Below, in pieces: positions 16,701 to 25,451 of a stretch of DNA of 64,000 nucleotides (position 1 is its first letter; every line of letters begins with the position of its first letter). A program made the translations under genes and the position numbers. Source of the stretch: Bacillota bacterium (GTDB lineage Bacteria; Bacillota; Clostridia; Lachnospirales; Cellulosilyticaceae); assembly GCA_023436395.1 (NCBI GenBank), contig JAEZJJ010000033.1:186001-250000 (forward strand). The letters run 5' to 3'. A model generated the notes under the pieces. It was given only the letters and a program-made list of their open reading frames with translations. It was not told the origin of the DNA and searched no databases.

Positions 16701-17955
16701 TATCATACCTATTGAACAAAAAAGAATTAGTTTTACTAAAGAAATGAGAGAAACGCATACGATTTTAGTGCCTCAGATGGCACCCATTCAATTTCAGTTT
16801 TTAGAAGCTGCATTTAATAGTAGTGGTTATCATATTAAAGTATTAGAAAAAGTATGTTCTGAAGATGTAGAAGAAGGTTTAAAGTATGTTAATAATGATG
16901 CATGCTATCCAGCAATTATTGTTATAGGTCAAATGTTAAGGGCCTTAAAAAGTGGGGCTGTTGATCCTAAAAATACTTCTTTGATTATTACACAAACAGG
17001 TGGAGGATGTCGGGCCTCTAATTATATTGGATTCCTTAGAAAGGCATTAAAAGAAAGTGGTTTAAGTGATGTGCCAGTTATTTCTTTGAGTGCACAAGGT
17101 CTAGAAAATCACCCAGGAATTCAGATTACACCCGCGCTGGCAAATAAGGCAGTAATGGGTATTTTATATGGGGACTTGCTGATGCGTGTACTATATAGGG
17201 TAAGACCTTATGAAATGGTACCTGGTTCAGCTAATGCATTATATGAGAAATGGTGCCAGATTGCTAAGGAAAATGTTGCAAATGGAAGTCAGAGTACATT
17301 CAAGAAAAATGTAGAGGCACTTGTTCATGAATTTGATACCTTACCTTTAAATAATGTGAAAAAGCCAAGAGTTGGACTAGTAGGTGAGATTCTTGTTAAA
17401 TTTCATCCGTATGCCAATAATGAAGTAGTTGAGACGATTGAGGCAGAAGGGGGTGAAGCAGTTATGCCTGACCTTCTAGATTTCTTCTATTACTGTGCTT
17501 ATAATAGTAAATTTAAATATCATGAGTTAAGTAAATCGATAAAGGGGCTAATGGGTGCAGAAGCCATTATGTACTATCTCGACTATAAGCGTCAACCGAT
17601 TATAAAAGCACTTAAAAAGAGTGAGCGTTTTACACCTCCTCATAGTATTTCCCATCTTGCACAAGTTGCAAGTAAAGTCATGTCTATAGGACATCAAATG
17701 GGAGAAGGATGGTTCTTAACAGGTGAGATTATTAGTTTGATAGAGGATGGTGCTAATAATGTAGTTTGTATGCAACCTTTTGGTTGTCTTCCAAATCATG
17801 TAACTGGTAAGGGAATGGTTAAGGCATTAAGGCGTGCCTATCCATTATCGAATGTAGTTACTGTAGATTATGATCCAGGTGCTTCTCATGTAAATCAACT
17901 GAATCGTATTAAGTTGATGATGGCAACGGGCTTTAAAAACTTAGATAAAATATAA
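13735..17955 (+). CDS. 2-hydroxyacyl-CoA dehydratase activase-type protein (BadF/BcrA ATPase, two copies, plus DUF2229-like)
   Basis: A very large, 1406-residue cytoplasmic protein. Two ASKHA-fold ATPase domains are seen, starting at GIDVGSTTIKLV (residue about 9) and GIDAGSTTTKMAL (about 323). Each is followed by the cysteine signature of the Fe-S activator family: NSSCAGGTGAFIDQM with AARCGVFAKTDVQ, and NEACSSGCGSFIEM with TRCTVFMNSKV. A cysteine-rich linker (TRCKGCENKCLL, near 602) and a DUF2229 / HgdB-like region with SGRPYHLDPEINHG follow. Known relatives couple ATP hydrolysis to low-potential electron transfer into radical dehydratases, but the substrate of the long fused form is unknown. 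It is flanked by its own promoter and terminator, without a dehydratase gene nearby. Confidence 0.85.
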   Translation: MNEKLKLGIDVGSTTIKLVFLNEKDEIVYSKYERHFSDVKTTLERLLKESFLTLGSVGVRIVSTGSGAMEIASLLELKFVQEVIACTQAVETYIEDVNVAIELGGEDGKITYFENSLEQRMNSSCAGGTGAFIDQMATLLETDAMGLNEMAKSYHVIYPIAARCGVFAKTDVQPLINEGVAKEDIATSIFQAVVNQTISVLACGKPIKGKVAFLGGPLHFLSELRKRFVETLKLKDEEVVLPEKPELFVAIGAALLADKEELRDLEGLIKDLHHMSKDTTTKQVLEPLFNSEKALHAFRQRHQKQCIKKLELQNYKGRAFLGIDAGSTTTKMALIGENNELLYTYYGSNKGDPLKLVQEQLIALYEVLPKDISIDSSCVTGYGEALIQNTFKVAHGEVETIAHYRGAKAFSNKVSFILDIGGQDMKCIKIRDGVVQSVILNEACSSGCGSFIEMLSTSLSIGVEEFSQRALLAQSPVDLGTRCTVFMNSKVKEAQKEGAAIGDISAGLSYSVIKNALYKVIKLRTAEDIEGDIVVQGGTFYNEAVLRAMELTLGREVIRPDICGLMGAYGAALLAKERMEEGEHQLLNKEQLLQLEIKKTPTRCKGCENKCLLTVNTLNDSRKFIYGNRCEKPLGNIVQKKELPNLFNYKYERLFDYESLSEEEASRGIVGLPRVLNIYENYPFWHTFFTKLGFRVQLSSRSSKKIYEKGISTIPSESVCYPGKLTHGHIVDLIEQGVPFIFYPCIPYEKQEDQNADNHYNCPIVTSYPEVIKNNMDQLKEAHVRFVYPFLNLDAPKGVVKQLVKALASFEISKTEIAKAVKVAYEAQEIFKKDIAIKGEETLALMKEQGLQGIVVSGRPYHLDPEINHGLTELITSEGLVVLTEDAVAHLGKVERPTRVLDQWTYHNRLYRAAEYVCTREDLELMQVTSFGCGLDAVTADQVQEILEGAGKIYTLIKIDEGANLGAIKIRIRSLKAAIAERKKLKEKVIIPIEQKRISFTKEMRETHTILVPQMAPIQFQFLEAAFNSSGYHIKVLEKVCSEDVEEGLKYVNNDACYPAIIVIGQMLRALKSGAVDPKNTSLIITQTGGGCRASNYIGFLRKALKESGLSDVPVISLSAQGLENHPGIQITPALANKAVMGILYGDLLMRVLYRVRPYEMVPGSANALYEKWCQIAKENVANGSQSTFKKNVEALVHEFDTLPLNNVKKPRVGLVGEILVKFHPYANNEVVETIEAEGGEAVMPDLLDFFYYCAYNSKFKYHELSKSIKGLMGAEAIMYYLDYKRQPIIKALKKSERFTPPHSISHLAQVASKVMSIGHQMGEGWFLTGEIISLIEDGANNVVCMQPFGCLPNHVTGKGMVKALRRAYPLSNVVTVDYDPGASHVNQLNRIKLMMATGFKNLDKI

Positions 17956-17965
17956 GAGGGAAAAA

Positions 17966-18000
17966 AGATTGCATGCTTGTGATAAGCTGCAATTTTTTTG
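17966..18000 (+). terminator. Terminator of the activase-type gene
   Basis: Two-part stem: TTGCA with TGCAA outside and GCTT with AAGC inside, followed by seven T. It lies about 12 nt after the stop. Confidence 0.85.
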
Positions 18001-18090
18001 TTTTATTAAACCCATCTATCTTTAGTCATATTATAAAACAAGCTTGTATATATATTAATAAAGACTTGATGATGAGATAGGGAGGAAGCT

Positions 18091-20886
18091 ATGGAGAATA
18101 AGTATTATAACCAAGACATAGAGCAGATTTATAAAGAGCATTTTGTAGACCCGGGTCAAGGTTTATCAACTAAAGAAGCAACGAAACGACTAGAAATATA
18201 TGGTCCTAATCTATTTACAAAAGTAAAGGAAAAAAGTTTGTTACAGGAAATAAAAGAAACACTTACAGAACAGCTTATGATGATTCTATTAATAGCAGCG
18301 GCTATTAGTTTACTCATTAAAGAATATCATGATGCAGTAGGAATCTGTTTTGCTGTGCTATTAAGTACAATGATTGGTATATTGACAGAGAGTAGATCTA
18401 AGAAAGCAGCAGAAGCACTTAATCGTATGACAGAAGATATTCAAGTGAAGGTTTTGCGATCTGGAGAAAAAAGTATTTTACATAAGAGTGAAATTACTCC
18501 AGGAGATATTATCTTCTTAGAAGCAGGAGATCAAGTTCCGGCAGATGGCAGAATTATTTCGTGTAACGAGTTAAAGGTAAGAGAAGATATGCTTACGGGA
18601 GAATCGAAAGATGTTAAAAAGAAAATAGGTATTGTCAGACAAGAAGAATTAGTAGTAGAGGGTAAGCATATCTATCAAGATCCAATTCCAGCCAAACAAT
18701 ATAATATGTTATTTGGAGGTACCTTAATTGCATCAGGACAAGCTAAGATGATTGTGACTGCAACAGGTGATGAAACAGAAATGGGATATATTGCTAAGGC
18801 CCTTGGAGCAAAAGATGGTAGTACGCCTCTGGAAATTAAGATGGATCACTTAGCTCAAACGATATCTAAAGTTTCTACAGCAGTAGCAGGAATGTTATTT
18901 GTTTATATGCTTATTCAAATTATTAAAGGATGTCATCTGATGCTAGACTTTAGAAGTACACAAGATTTTTTTGATTCTCTTACACCACTTATTAGAAGTT
19001 TTCCAGAAATGAAAACTGCATTTGTAGTGTGTGTTGCCTTGATCGTTGCAGCAGTACCAGAGGGATTGCCAACAATGATTAACATCACGCTAGCAATTAC
19101 AATGAAACAAATGGCTAAAATAAATGTATTAGTGAGAAAAAAAGAAGCATGTGAAACTATTGGCTCGGTCAGTGTAATATGTAGTGATAAGACAGGGACC
19201 CTCACTCAAAATAAAATGAAGGTTACAAAACTGTATTTACAAGGAAATTTTAAAAGTACAGAAGATCTAACGGCATATCCTGATTTTGTAAAAAACTGTA
19301 TCATTAACAGTACAGCAGATTTGGAGATACAGAATAAAGAAGTGAAATATATAGGAAGTGCTACAGAGTGCGCTTTATTACTTTTATGTAGAAGTTATGA
19401 TTATACGCATATGAGACAAGAGAGTCAGATAATTAAGCAGATACCTTTTAATTCTCAAAATAAATATATGATGACCATATTAAAAGAAGCAAATGATTAT
19501 AATATTTTTTCAAAGGGTGCACCAGAAGTAATTATGGAACAGTGTGGCTTTGAAAAAATGGGAGAACAAGTAAAAATATTAACCAAAGAGCGAAAACAAG
19601 CTATTTTAAAAGAAATCAGTGCTTTACAAATCCAGTCAATGCGTGTTTTGGCATTTGCAAGTCATCATATTTCATCTAGTTATAATATTCTTCAAAGAGA
19701 AGAATGGAGGGAAGAACTTGTGTTTGAAGGATTTGTAGGTATTCAAGATCCACTTAGACCAGGGGTAAAAGAGGCTATTGACATAGCAAGAGGAGCAGGT
19801 ATTGAGACTAAAATGTTGACAGGTGATAACTTGCAAACAGCTACTGCTATTGGTCAAGAAATCGGATTAGTGGGACATGGTAAAAAGGCTGTAGAAGCTA
19901 GTTATATTGATAGACTAAGTGACGAGGAATTAGAAAATGAAATAAAACATATTGCGATTGTGGCAAGATCAAAACCAGATACAAAAATGCGAATTGTACA
20001 AGCGCTTCAAAAAAGTGGAGAGGTTGTTGCTGTAACAGGTGATGGTATTAATGATGCCCCTGCACTTACTAAAGCAGATGTGGGAATTGCAATGGGGATT
20101 GAAGGGACAGAGGTCAGTAAAAATGCAGCGGATATTATATTGACAGATGATAGCTTTAGCACGATTGTAGAAGCTATTAAATGGGGAAGAGGGATTTATA
20201 ACAACTTTCAACGGTTTATACAATTTCAGTTAACTGTTAATATTATTGCCTTTTTAATTGCAATTATTAGTCAAGTATTAGGCTATGAAATGCCATTTAC
20301 AACGATTCATCTTTTATGGATTAATATCATTATGGATGGTCCACCTGCCTTGGCCCTAGGCTTAGAACCAATTAGAAGCTCGGTCATGAGGAGAAAGCCA
20401 ATTAAGCGAGAGACACCTATTATTAATCAATTTATGCTACGAACGATTATTATTAATTGTTCATTCATTACAGTTCTTTTATTTTTACAAATACGTTATA
20501 ATTTTTTAGGAGCAAGTTCTATTGAAAATGGGCATGCAACTGAAGTGCAAACAGTGTTATTTAGTTTATTCTCCTTTAGCATACTCTTTAATGCCTTTAA
20601 TTGTAGGGAGTTTGGAACAGGAAGTATTTTCCCTAATCTATTTAAAAATAAACTAGCCTTAGAAATTATCCTATTTACAGCTATTTTGCAAATTATTATG
20701 ATTCAATTTTGTGGCGTATTTTTTAACGCGATTCCTCTTTCTAAAGAAATGTGGTTTAAGGTGATTAGTTGTGGGGCATTAGTAGTGGCTGTAAATGAAA
20801 TGATTAAGCAAGTACTAAGAATGTTAAAGCATTCCGCTAAAACAGCAGTAAGGCAAGTTAGAAAAACAGGTGTGATAAATAGATAA
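18091..20886 (+). CDS. P-type ATPase, calcium-transporting type (P2A/P2B)
   Basis: A 931-residue membrane pump, most likely exporting Ca2+. It has an N-terminal cation ATPase domain, the actuator motif LTGES (near residue 168), the phosphorylated Asp in CSDKTGTLTQ (near 367) and the hinge TGDGINDAPAL (near 648). About ten membrane segments are present. Transport-site signatures support calcium rather than heavy metals: AAVPEGLP in M4, QLTVN in M5 and LLWINIIMDG in M6. It has no metal-binding CxxC domain. GGGAGGAAG precedes the ATG. A Mg2+ or Mn2+ role cannot be excluded. It is convergent with the next gene and shares a terminator with it. Confidence 0.9.
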   Translation: MENKYYNQDIEQIYKEHFVDPGQGLSTKEATKRLEIYGPNLFTKVKEKSLLQEIKETLTEQLMMILLIAAAISLLIKEYHDAVGICFAVLLSTMIGILTESRSKKAAEALNRMTEDIQVKVLRSGEKSILHKSEITPGDIIFLEAGDQVPADGRIISCNELKVREDMLTGESKDVKKKIGIVRQEELVVEGKHIYQDPIPAKQYNMLFGGTLIASGQAKMIVTATGDETEMGYIAKALGAKDGSTPLEIKMDHLAQTISKVSTAVAGMLFVYMLIQIIKGCHLMLDFRSTQDFFDSLTPLIRSFPEMKTAFVVCVALIVAAVPEGLPTMINITLAITMKQMAKINVLVRKKEACETIGSVSVICSDKTGTLTQNKMKVTKLYLQGNFKSTEDLTAYPDFVKNCIINSTADLEIQNKEVKYIGSATECALLLLCRSYDYTHMRQESQIIKQIPFNSQNKYMMTILKEANDYNIFSKGAPEVIMEQCGFEKMGEQVKILTKERKQAILKEISALQIQSMRVLAFASHHISSSYNILQREEWREELVFEGFVGIQDPLRPGVKEAIDIARGAGIETKMLTGDNLQTATAIGQEIGLVGHGKKAVEASYIDRLSDEELENEIKHIAIVARSKPDTKMRIVQALQKSGEVVAVTGDGINDAPALTKADVGIAMGIEGTEVSKNAADIILTDDSFSTIVEAIKWGRGIYNNFQRFIQFQLTVNIIAFLIAIISQVLGYEMPFTTIHLLWINIIMDGPPALALGLEPIRSSVMRRKPIKRETPIINQFMLRTIIINCSFITVLLFLQIRYNFLGASSIENGHATEVQTVLFSLFSFSILFNAFNCREFGTGSIFPNLFKNKLALEIILFTAILQIIMIQFCGVFFNAIPLSKEMWFKVISCGALVVAVNEMIKQVLRMLKHSAKTAVRQVRKTGVINR

Positions 20887-20888
20887 AA

Positions 20889-20937
20889 AACTGCCTTCAA
20901 TAAGTTAGATTTTAAGTCTGATTTATTGGAGGCAGTT
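20889..20937. terminator. Bidirectional terminator between convergent genes, containing a repeated palindrome
   Basis: The outer stem AACTGCCT pairs with AGGCAGTT. The inner part (20898-20929) is a palindrome, AATAAGTTAGA with TCTGATTTATT, also found in the glgB terminator. T- and A-runs on either side could serve both strands. Confidence 0.75.
20898..20929. repeat. Palindromic repeat, copy 1
   Basis: Shares AATAAGTTAGA, TTTT, AAGTCT and ATTTATTGG in the same order with the copy at 25179-25214. It is shorter by three or four bases around the loop. It sits inside the outer stem of a terminator. Confidence 0.6.
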
Positions 20938-20986
20938 GATTTATTAAACAGTATCTTAGTCCTTTTTACTCAGTTGAGCTCATTTT

Positions 20987-22390
20987 TTATATGTTTTCTT
21001 CGTGTTCAGCAAGAAAACGTGCAGCAGCATCGTCTTCTAAAAAGTTTTCTTCAAAAATAGGTTCCTCTTTTGGAGCAGGGAAGTAGCCTGATTGTTCTAA
21101 TAGATTACTTAGTTGTAATGCAGTTAAGAGGCCTTGTTCAGGTGTTTTTAGATTGGTAAAAGATTTTTGAACATAAGTTTTAAAACTCTTTTTAGACATA
21201 ACAAATGGAATATTACTTATAAAATACTGCATACGCCATTTACGATCTGTAATAGGTAAACTATAAAGTTGTGAATGAAGTGTACTAATAAAGTGATCTA
21301 TACAGGTTAATACTTCAGGACTATAGTGAGAAGTTTTAATAGTGGTAAAGCCAAAGATTTGTTCCAAAGATATGGAGAGGTAAGTTTGCATCAGATTGAA
21401 GTGTGGGTTCAATTGTGCTGTAGGCGTTACTTTATCTAAAGATTTTTTTAGTTCCTTAGATAGATCTTCCAGACGTTCTTTTAGACTAGGAAGGAGGAGT
21501 TCAGCATCTTCTTCCTTAGAATAAATAGATTTTAAAGAATAATATAAGTCAGAAAAGCTTATATGCATATCTGTAAGATCTGTAAAATCTAATTGATCAA
21601 ATAAAAGCAAATTACTCAAGGCATAAATCGTTTTATACATATGAGCAAGCATATCTATTAGTGTTTCAAAGGTTTCATTTAATAAATTTGCTTCTTCAAA
21701 TAAATCTGTAAGGTTGTCTAATGGAGTTAATTCTTCTAGAGATTGTATTAAATCACTAAAATGATTACCATATTCAGGACAAGTGGTACCATCAAAGAGT
21801 TGTCCTAAAATAGAGGTAAGATGATCTGCAGCCTCAACTGTATCTTGAATGCCAATATGAGTAATGCTCTTTTTACAATAATCTAAATAATTGTCTTTGG
21901 TAAGCTTAATTGGAATATAAGGTAAAAGCTCACTTGCTCTTTTTTGAATTTGGACACTATCTTTATTTTCAAAAACATATTCAGCACAATCTTCTGATAG
22001 CTTTTCATAGTCAAATGTAAAAGTATTAGGATGAGATATTCCTAATTCCTCTAGGTAATCAGTGGTAGATGCTAAATCAAATTGTTTCATTGTTACAAGA
22101 TGTGTTAATTCTCTTTGATAAGCAATGAGGACACGATACTTTTTTTCTACGATCTCACGATAACCTAGAAGTTGAGTAGCACAGGCTTCTTTGCTAGAAG
22201 AACTAGCTGATAATAGAGAGGGAAGGGTATAATAAATATCTTTTAAATCTTTCTGGATATTAAAAGTTTCCTCATCAAAATAAATGGTTGAAAAGTACAA
22301 AGAATTAGTGAGTAATTGTACTTGTGCATTGATATATTCACTATAAGAATAGGCGATGATGGAGAATAATTGGTTATTATGTTGAGACAT
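20987..22390 (-). CDS. Hypothetical protein, helical, acidic
   Basis: I do not recognise this 467-residue protein. It is rich in Leu, Ser, Glu and Thr and predicted mostly helical. It has no signal peptide, membrane segment or cysteine motif, and ends with the acidic stretch EENFLEDDAAARFLAEHEE. The start ATG at 22390 has AAGGAG upstream on the minus strand. It is divergent from glgB, with about 150 nt between, and convergent with the ATPase. Length, good SD and codon use like its neighbours support a real gene. A role with glycogen is only a guess from position. Confidence 0.7.
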   Translation of the reverse strand: MSQHNNQLFSIIAYSYSEYINAQVQLLTNSLYFSTIYFDEETFNIQKDLKDIYYTLPSLLSASSSSKEACATQLLGYREIVEKKYRVLIAYQRELTHLVTMKQFDLASTTDYLEELGISHPNTFTFDYEKLSEDCAEYVFENKDSVQIQKRASELLPYIPIKLTKDNYLDYCKKSITHIGIQDTVEAADHLTSILGQLFDGTTCPEYGNHFSDLIQSLEELTPLDNLTDLFEEANLLNETFETLIDMLAHMYKTIYALSNLLLFDQLDFTDLTDMHISFSDLYYSLKSIYSKEEDAELLLPSLKERLEDLSKELKKSLDKVTPTAQLNPHFNLMQTYLSISLEQIFGFTTIKTSHYSPEVLTCIDHFISTLHSQLYSLPITDRKWRMQYFISNIPFVMSKKSFKTYVQKSFTNLKTPEQGLLTALQLSNLLEQSGYFPAPKEEPIFEENFLEDDAAARFLAEHEENI

Positions 22391-22489
22391 GGTAAGACTC
22401 CTTTCTTAATCTGTATTCTTAGAATATACAATTTTATATAAGAAAACAAGCTTATATCTGTAATTGGTGTAAGATAATGGCTATAAATA

Positions 22490-22518
22490 TTGAAAAAGTT
22501 AAAAAAGTATATTAATAT
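22490..22518 (+). promoter_or_regulatory. Possible glgB promoter
   Basis: TTGAAA (22490-22495), 17-nt spacer, TAATAT (22513-22518). It would give a leader of only about 15 nt. The surroundings are very AT-rich, so chance matches are likely. Confidence 0.35.
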
Positions 22519-22539
22519 TAAATATAAGGGGTGAAAAAA

Positions 22540-25140
22540 ATGGAAAATAATATAATTTTAAAGGAAAAACAATTTCAACTATTAGAACAAGGCGTTTTAG
22601 AGATGCCTCATAGTATACTAGGGTTACATCCATTTCATGAGGAAGGAAAACAAGTCGTACGTGCGTTTTGTCCTACAGCAACAAAAGTAACACTTATAGA
22701 CTTGACAGATGAAAAACAATATAATCTTTATTTTAAAGGTTATCAAGGTCTTTTTGAAGGTATTATTGAAGATAAAAAAGAAAAATTTTTGTATAAGCTT
22801 GTATATGAAAATGAATCAGGCCATTCATGGAGTTCTATAGATCCTTACCAATTTGATTCAACACTTACAGAAGAAGAACTTTATTTATTTGGAATAGGGA
22901 AAGACTATGAAATATATCACAAGCTTGGTGCAAACTTTATTAATGTGAATGGAGTAGAAGGTGTACGCTTTGCCTTATGGGCGCCACATGCTACTCGTGT
23001 AAGCGTTATTGGTGATTTTAATAATTGGGATGGAAGAAGGCATCCTATGAGATATATTGCTAACCAAGGTGTATGGGAAATTTTTATTCCTGGAGTCGCT
23101 CAAGGCGATTTATATAAATTTGAGGTACGCACACAGAAAGGTGAACTTTTATATAAAACAGATCCCTATGCAAATTATTTTGAAGTAAGGCCTAATAATG
23201 CTGCAGTTATTTATGATATGAGAAATTATAAATGGAAAGATACCAAATGGATGAATGCAAGACATAAAAAGGCACATCATAAAGAAGCGGTTTCTATTTA
23301 TGAAGTACATATTGGTTCATGGAAGAAACATAAGGATGGAACATCGTATACATATCGCGAAGTTGCACATGAACTAGCTCAATATGTGAAAGAGATGGGG
23401 TATACACATGTAGAACTCATGGGAATTATAGAGCATCCATTTGATGGCTCATGGGGATATCAAGTAACAGGCTATTTTGCGCCGACAAGCAGATATGGTA
23501 CACCAGATGATTTTAGATATTTTGTAGAGACAATGCATAAAAATAATATTGGTGTTTTATTAGACTGGGTGCCAGCGCATTTCCCTAAAGATGCCTTTGC
23601 TTTAGAAAAATTTGATGGACAAGCTTTATTTGAGAAAGATAATGAACAGGAAGCAGCACATCCACATTGGGGAACACTTATTTTTGATTATGGAAAACCA
23701 CAGGTAGAATTATTTTTAATTGCTAGTGCACTTTCTTGGATGGAACGTTATCATATTGATGGTTTACGTGTAGATGCTGTTGCCTCTATGTTATATCTAG
23801 ATTATGGAAGAGATGGAAACTTTATTCCTAATGAATATGGTGGCAAGGAAAACTTAGAAGCTATTGCGTTTTTGAAGCATCTTAATGAAGTAGCTTATGC
23901 TAGAGTTCCTGGTATTATGATGATTGCAGAAGAATCTACAGCATGGCCTAAAGTTTCTCATTCAATAGAAGAAGGTGGGCTTGGATTTGGTTTCAAATGG
24001 AACATGGGATGGATGAATGACTTTATCAACTATATGAAGACCCCACCTGCTTACCGTGGCCAGGAACATGGGAAAATTACATTTAGTTTAATGTATGCCT
24101 TTAGTGAGAACTTTATCCAGGTTTTATCCCATGACGAAGTTGTACATGGTAAAGCTTCTATGATCTATAAAATGCCAGGTGATCACGAAGAAAAATTTAA
24201 CCATTTAAAGGCGGCATATGGTTATCTCTATACTCATCCAGGAAAGAAAATGCTATTTATGGGGGATGAGTTTGCGCAGACAAAAGAATGGAATGAAGAA
24301 GTGGCATTAGAATGGGAGCTTCTTGATAAGCCTGCACATAAAGGAATTTTAGAATGGGTTAAAGCACTTAATAAATTATATACTACTGAGAAGGCTTTAT
24401 GGGAAGTTGGTAGTGGTTATGAAAATTTTGAATGGATTGACTGTGAAAATAGAGAACAAAGTATTATTTCATTTGTAAGAAAAAATGTAGAAACTGATGA
24501 AGAATTAGTTGTAGTCATTAACTTTAAACCTGAAAGTTATACAGATTATCGTATAGGCGTACCTAAATTAGTGTCATATGAGGAAATATTAAATAGTGAT
24601 GCAATACTGTATAATGGAGAAGGCAGGCTCAATGGAATAGTAAAAGCTACAGATATACCTTGGCATGGAAAGCCATATAGCGTAGAAATAGTGATTCCGC
24701 CATTAAGCATGATTGTGTTTAAGGGAAAGCAAAAGGCTATTAAGATTAAAAAAGTAGAGGCAAAGAAAAAAGAGACAAAGATAGAAAGTTCTGATTCTAA
24801 AGCAAAATCAACACTAGCTAAAGCAAAAGAAATTAAGGAAAAAGTAATAGTTGATACCAAGGTGGAAGAAGGAGCAGAACTAAAGGAAGCAAAAGCAAAA
24901 GGTCAAAATAAAAATTCAAATAAAGTAAATGAGGAAGCATCTAAAGTAGTAGCAAAAACAAAAAAAGTTGAAGTTCAAATGGAGGAAAAGGTAAAAAAGG
25001 AAACAAAGACTTCTAGTAAAGAAAAAACTAAAAAAGAAGTGAAAACTAGTAAAAAGACAAGCGTTAAGGATAATATTTCAAAATTAGGTGCTGATAAGGT
25101 TCAAGTAGAAGAAACAAAATCAAGAAAAGTTAAAAAGTAA
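22540..25140 (+). CDS. glgB: 1,4-alpha-glucan branching enzyme with lysine-rich C-terminal extension
   Basis: Introduces alpha-1,6 branches into glycogen (GH13). Order: an N1 carbohydrate-binding domain (about residues 15-100), CBM48 (about 135-220, ALWAPHATRVSVIGDFNNWDG), the GH13 barrel (about 240-620) and an all-beta C-domain to about 728. Catalytic residues are the Asp in GLRVDAVASML, the Glu in MIAEEST and the Asp in LSHDEVVHGK. Beyond residue 730 lies an unusual tail of about 135 residues, dominated by Lys, Glu, Ala and Thr with KAK/KKE repeats. The ATG at 22540 fits the SD AAGGGGTG; the in-frame GTG at 22531 is inside the SD. No other glg gene is nearby. Confidence 0.95.
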   Translation: MENNIILKEKQFQLLEQGVLEMPHSILGLHPFHEEGKQVVRAFCPTATKVTLIDLTDEKQYNLYFKGYQGLFEGIIEDKKEKFLYKLVYENESGHSWSSIDPYQFDSTLTEEELYLFGIGKDYEIYHKLGANFINVNGVEGVRFALWAPHATRVSVIGDFNNWDGRRHPMRYIANQGVWEIFIPGVAQGDLYKFEVRTQKGELLYKTDPYANYFEVRPNNAAVIYDMRNYKWKDTKWMNARHKKAHHKEAVSIYEVHIGSWKKHKDGTSYTYREVAHELAQYVKEMGYTHVELMGIIEHPFDGSWGYQVTGYFAPTSRYGTPDDFRYFVETMHKNNIGVLLDWVPAHFPKDAFALEKFDGQALFEKDNEQEAAHPHWGTLIFDYGKPQVELFLIASALSWMERYHIDGLRVDAVASMLYLDYGRDGNFIPNEYGGKENLEAIAFLKHLNEVAYARVPGIMMIAEESTAWPKVSHSIEEGGLGFGFKWNMGWMNDFINYMKTPPAYRGQEHGKITFSLMYAFSENFIQVLSHDEVVHGKASMIYKMPGDHEEKFNHLKAAYGYLYTHPGKKMLFMGDEFAQTKEWNEEVALEWELLDKPAHKGILEWVKALNKLYTTEKALWEVGSGYENFEWIDCENREQSIISFVRKNVETDEELVVVINFKPESYTDYRIGVPKLVSYEEILNSDAILYNGEGRLNGIVKATDIPWHGKPYSVEIVIPPLSMIVFKGKQKAIKIKKVEAKKKETKIESSDSKAKSTLAKAKEIKEKVIVDTKVEEGAELKEAKAKGQNKNSNKVNEEASKVVAKTKKVEVQMEEKVKKETKTSSKEKTKKEVKTSKKTSVKDNISKLGADKVQVEETKSRKVKK

Positions 25141-25154
25141 ATAGGTATATATTG

Positions 25155-25243
25155 AAAGAGGTGCAAGATGACATGCTCCTAATAAGTTAGAATTTTCTAA
25201 GTCTAATTTATTGGTGTAGTTCAAAAAGGAAGCACCTCTTTTA
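25155..25243 (+). terminator. glgB terminator with nested palindromic repeat
   Basis: The outer stem AAAGAGGTGC (25155-25164) pairs with GCACCTCTTT (25232-25241), followed by further T. The 67 nt between the arms contain the palindromic repeat at 25179-25214, giving a two-level hairpin. Confidence 0.65.
25179..25214. repeat. Palindromic repeat, copy 2
   Basis: CTAATAAGTTAGAATTTTC followed by TAAGTCTAATTTATTGG. It is nearly identical to copy 1 at 20898-20929 although the flanking terminator stems are unrelated. One arm base forms a G-U pair in RNA. Confidence 0.6.
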
Positions 25244-25451
25244 TATGTGCTTGTAAAATCTATGTATATTTATTTAAATATAGGGTGTAGCACAATGATA
25301 AACTTTGGGTATAAAAGTAAAAACAATTGATGTGACAGTTTATAGTGCATAAGAAGATGCAGTAATATGAATTGCGTACATAACAATTTTGTAGTGATAT
25401 GTTTAAAATTCCATGAGTTGTCTAAACTTCTAAGTAAAAAAGAGGTGGACT
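25244..25451. other. Intergenic gap after the glgB terminator, nothing clear
   Basis: AT-rich, without a coding frame or a strong promoter match. It probably holds the promoter of the following hypothetical gene, but I cannot place it. Confidence 0.4.
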
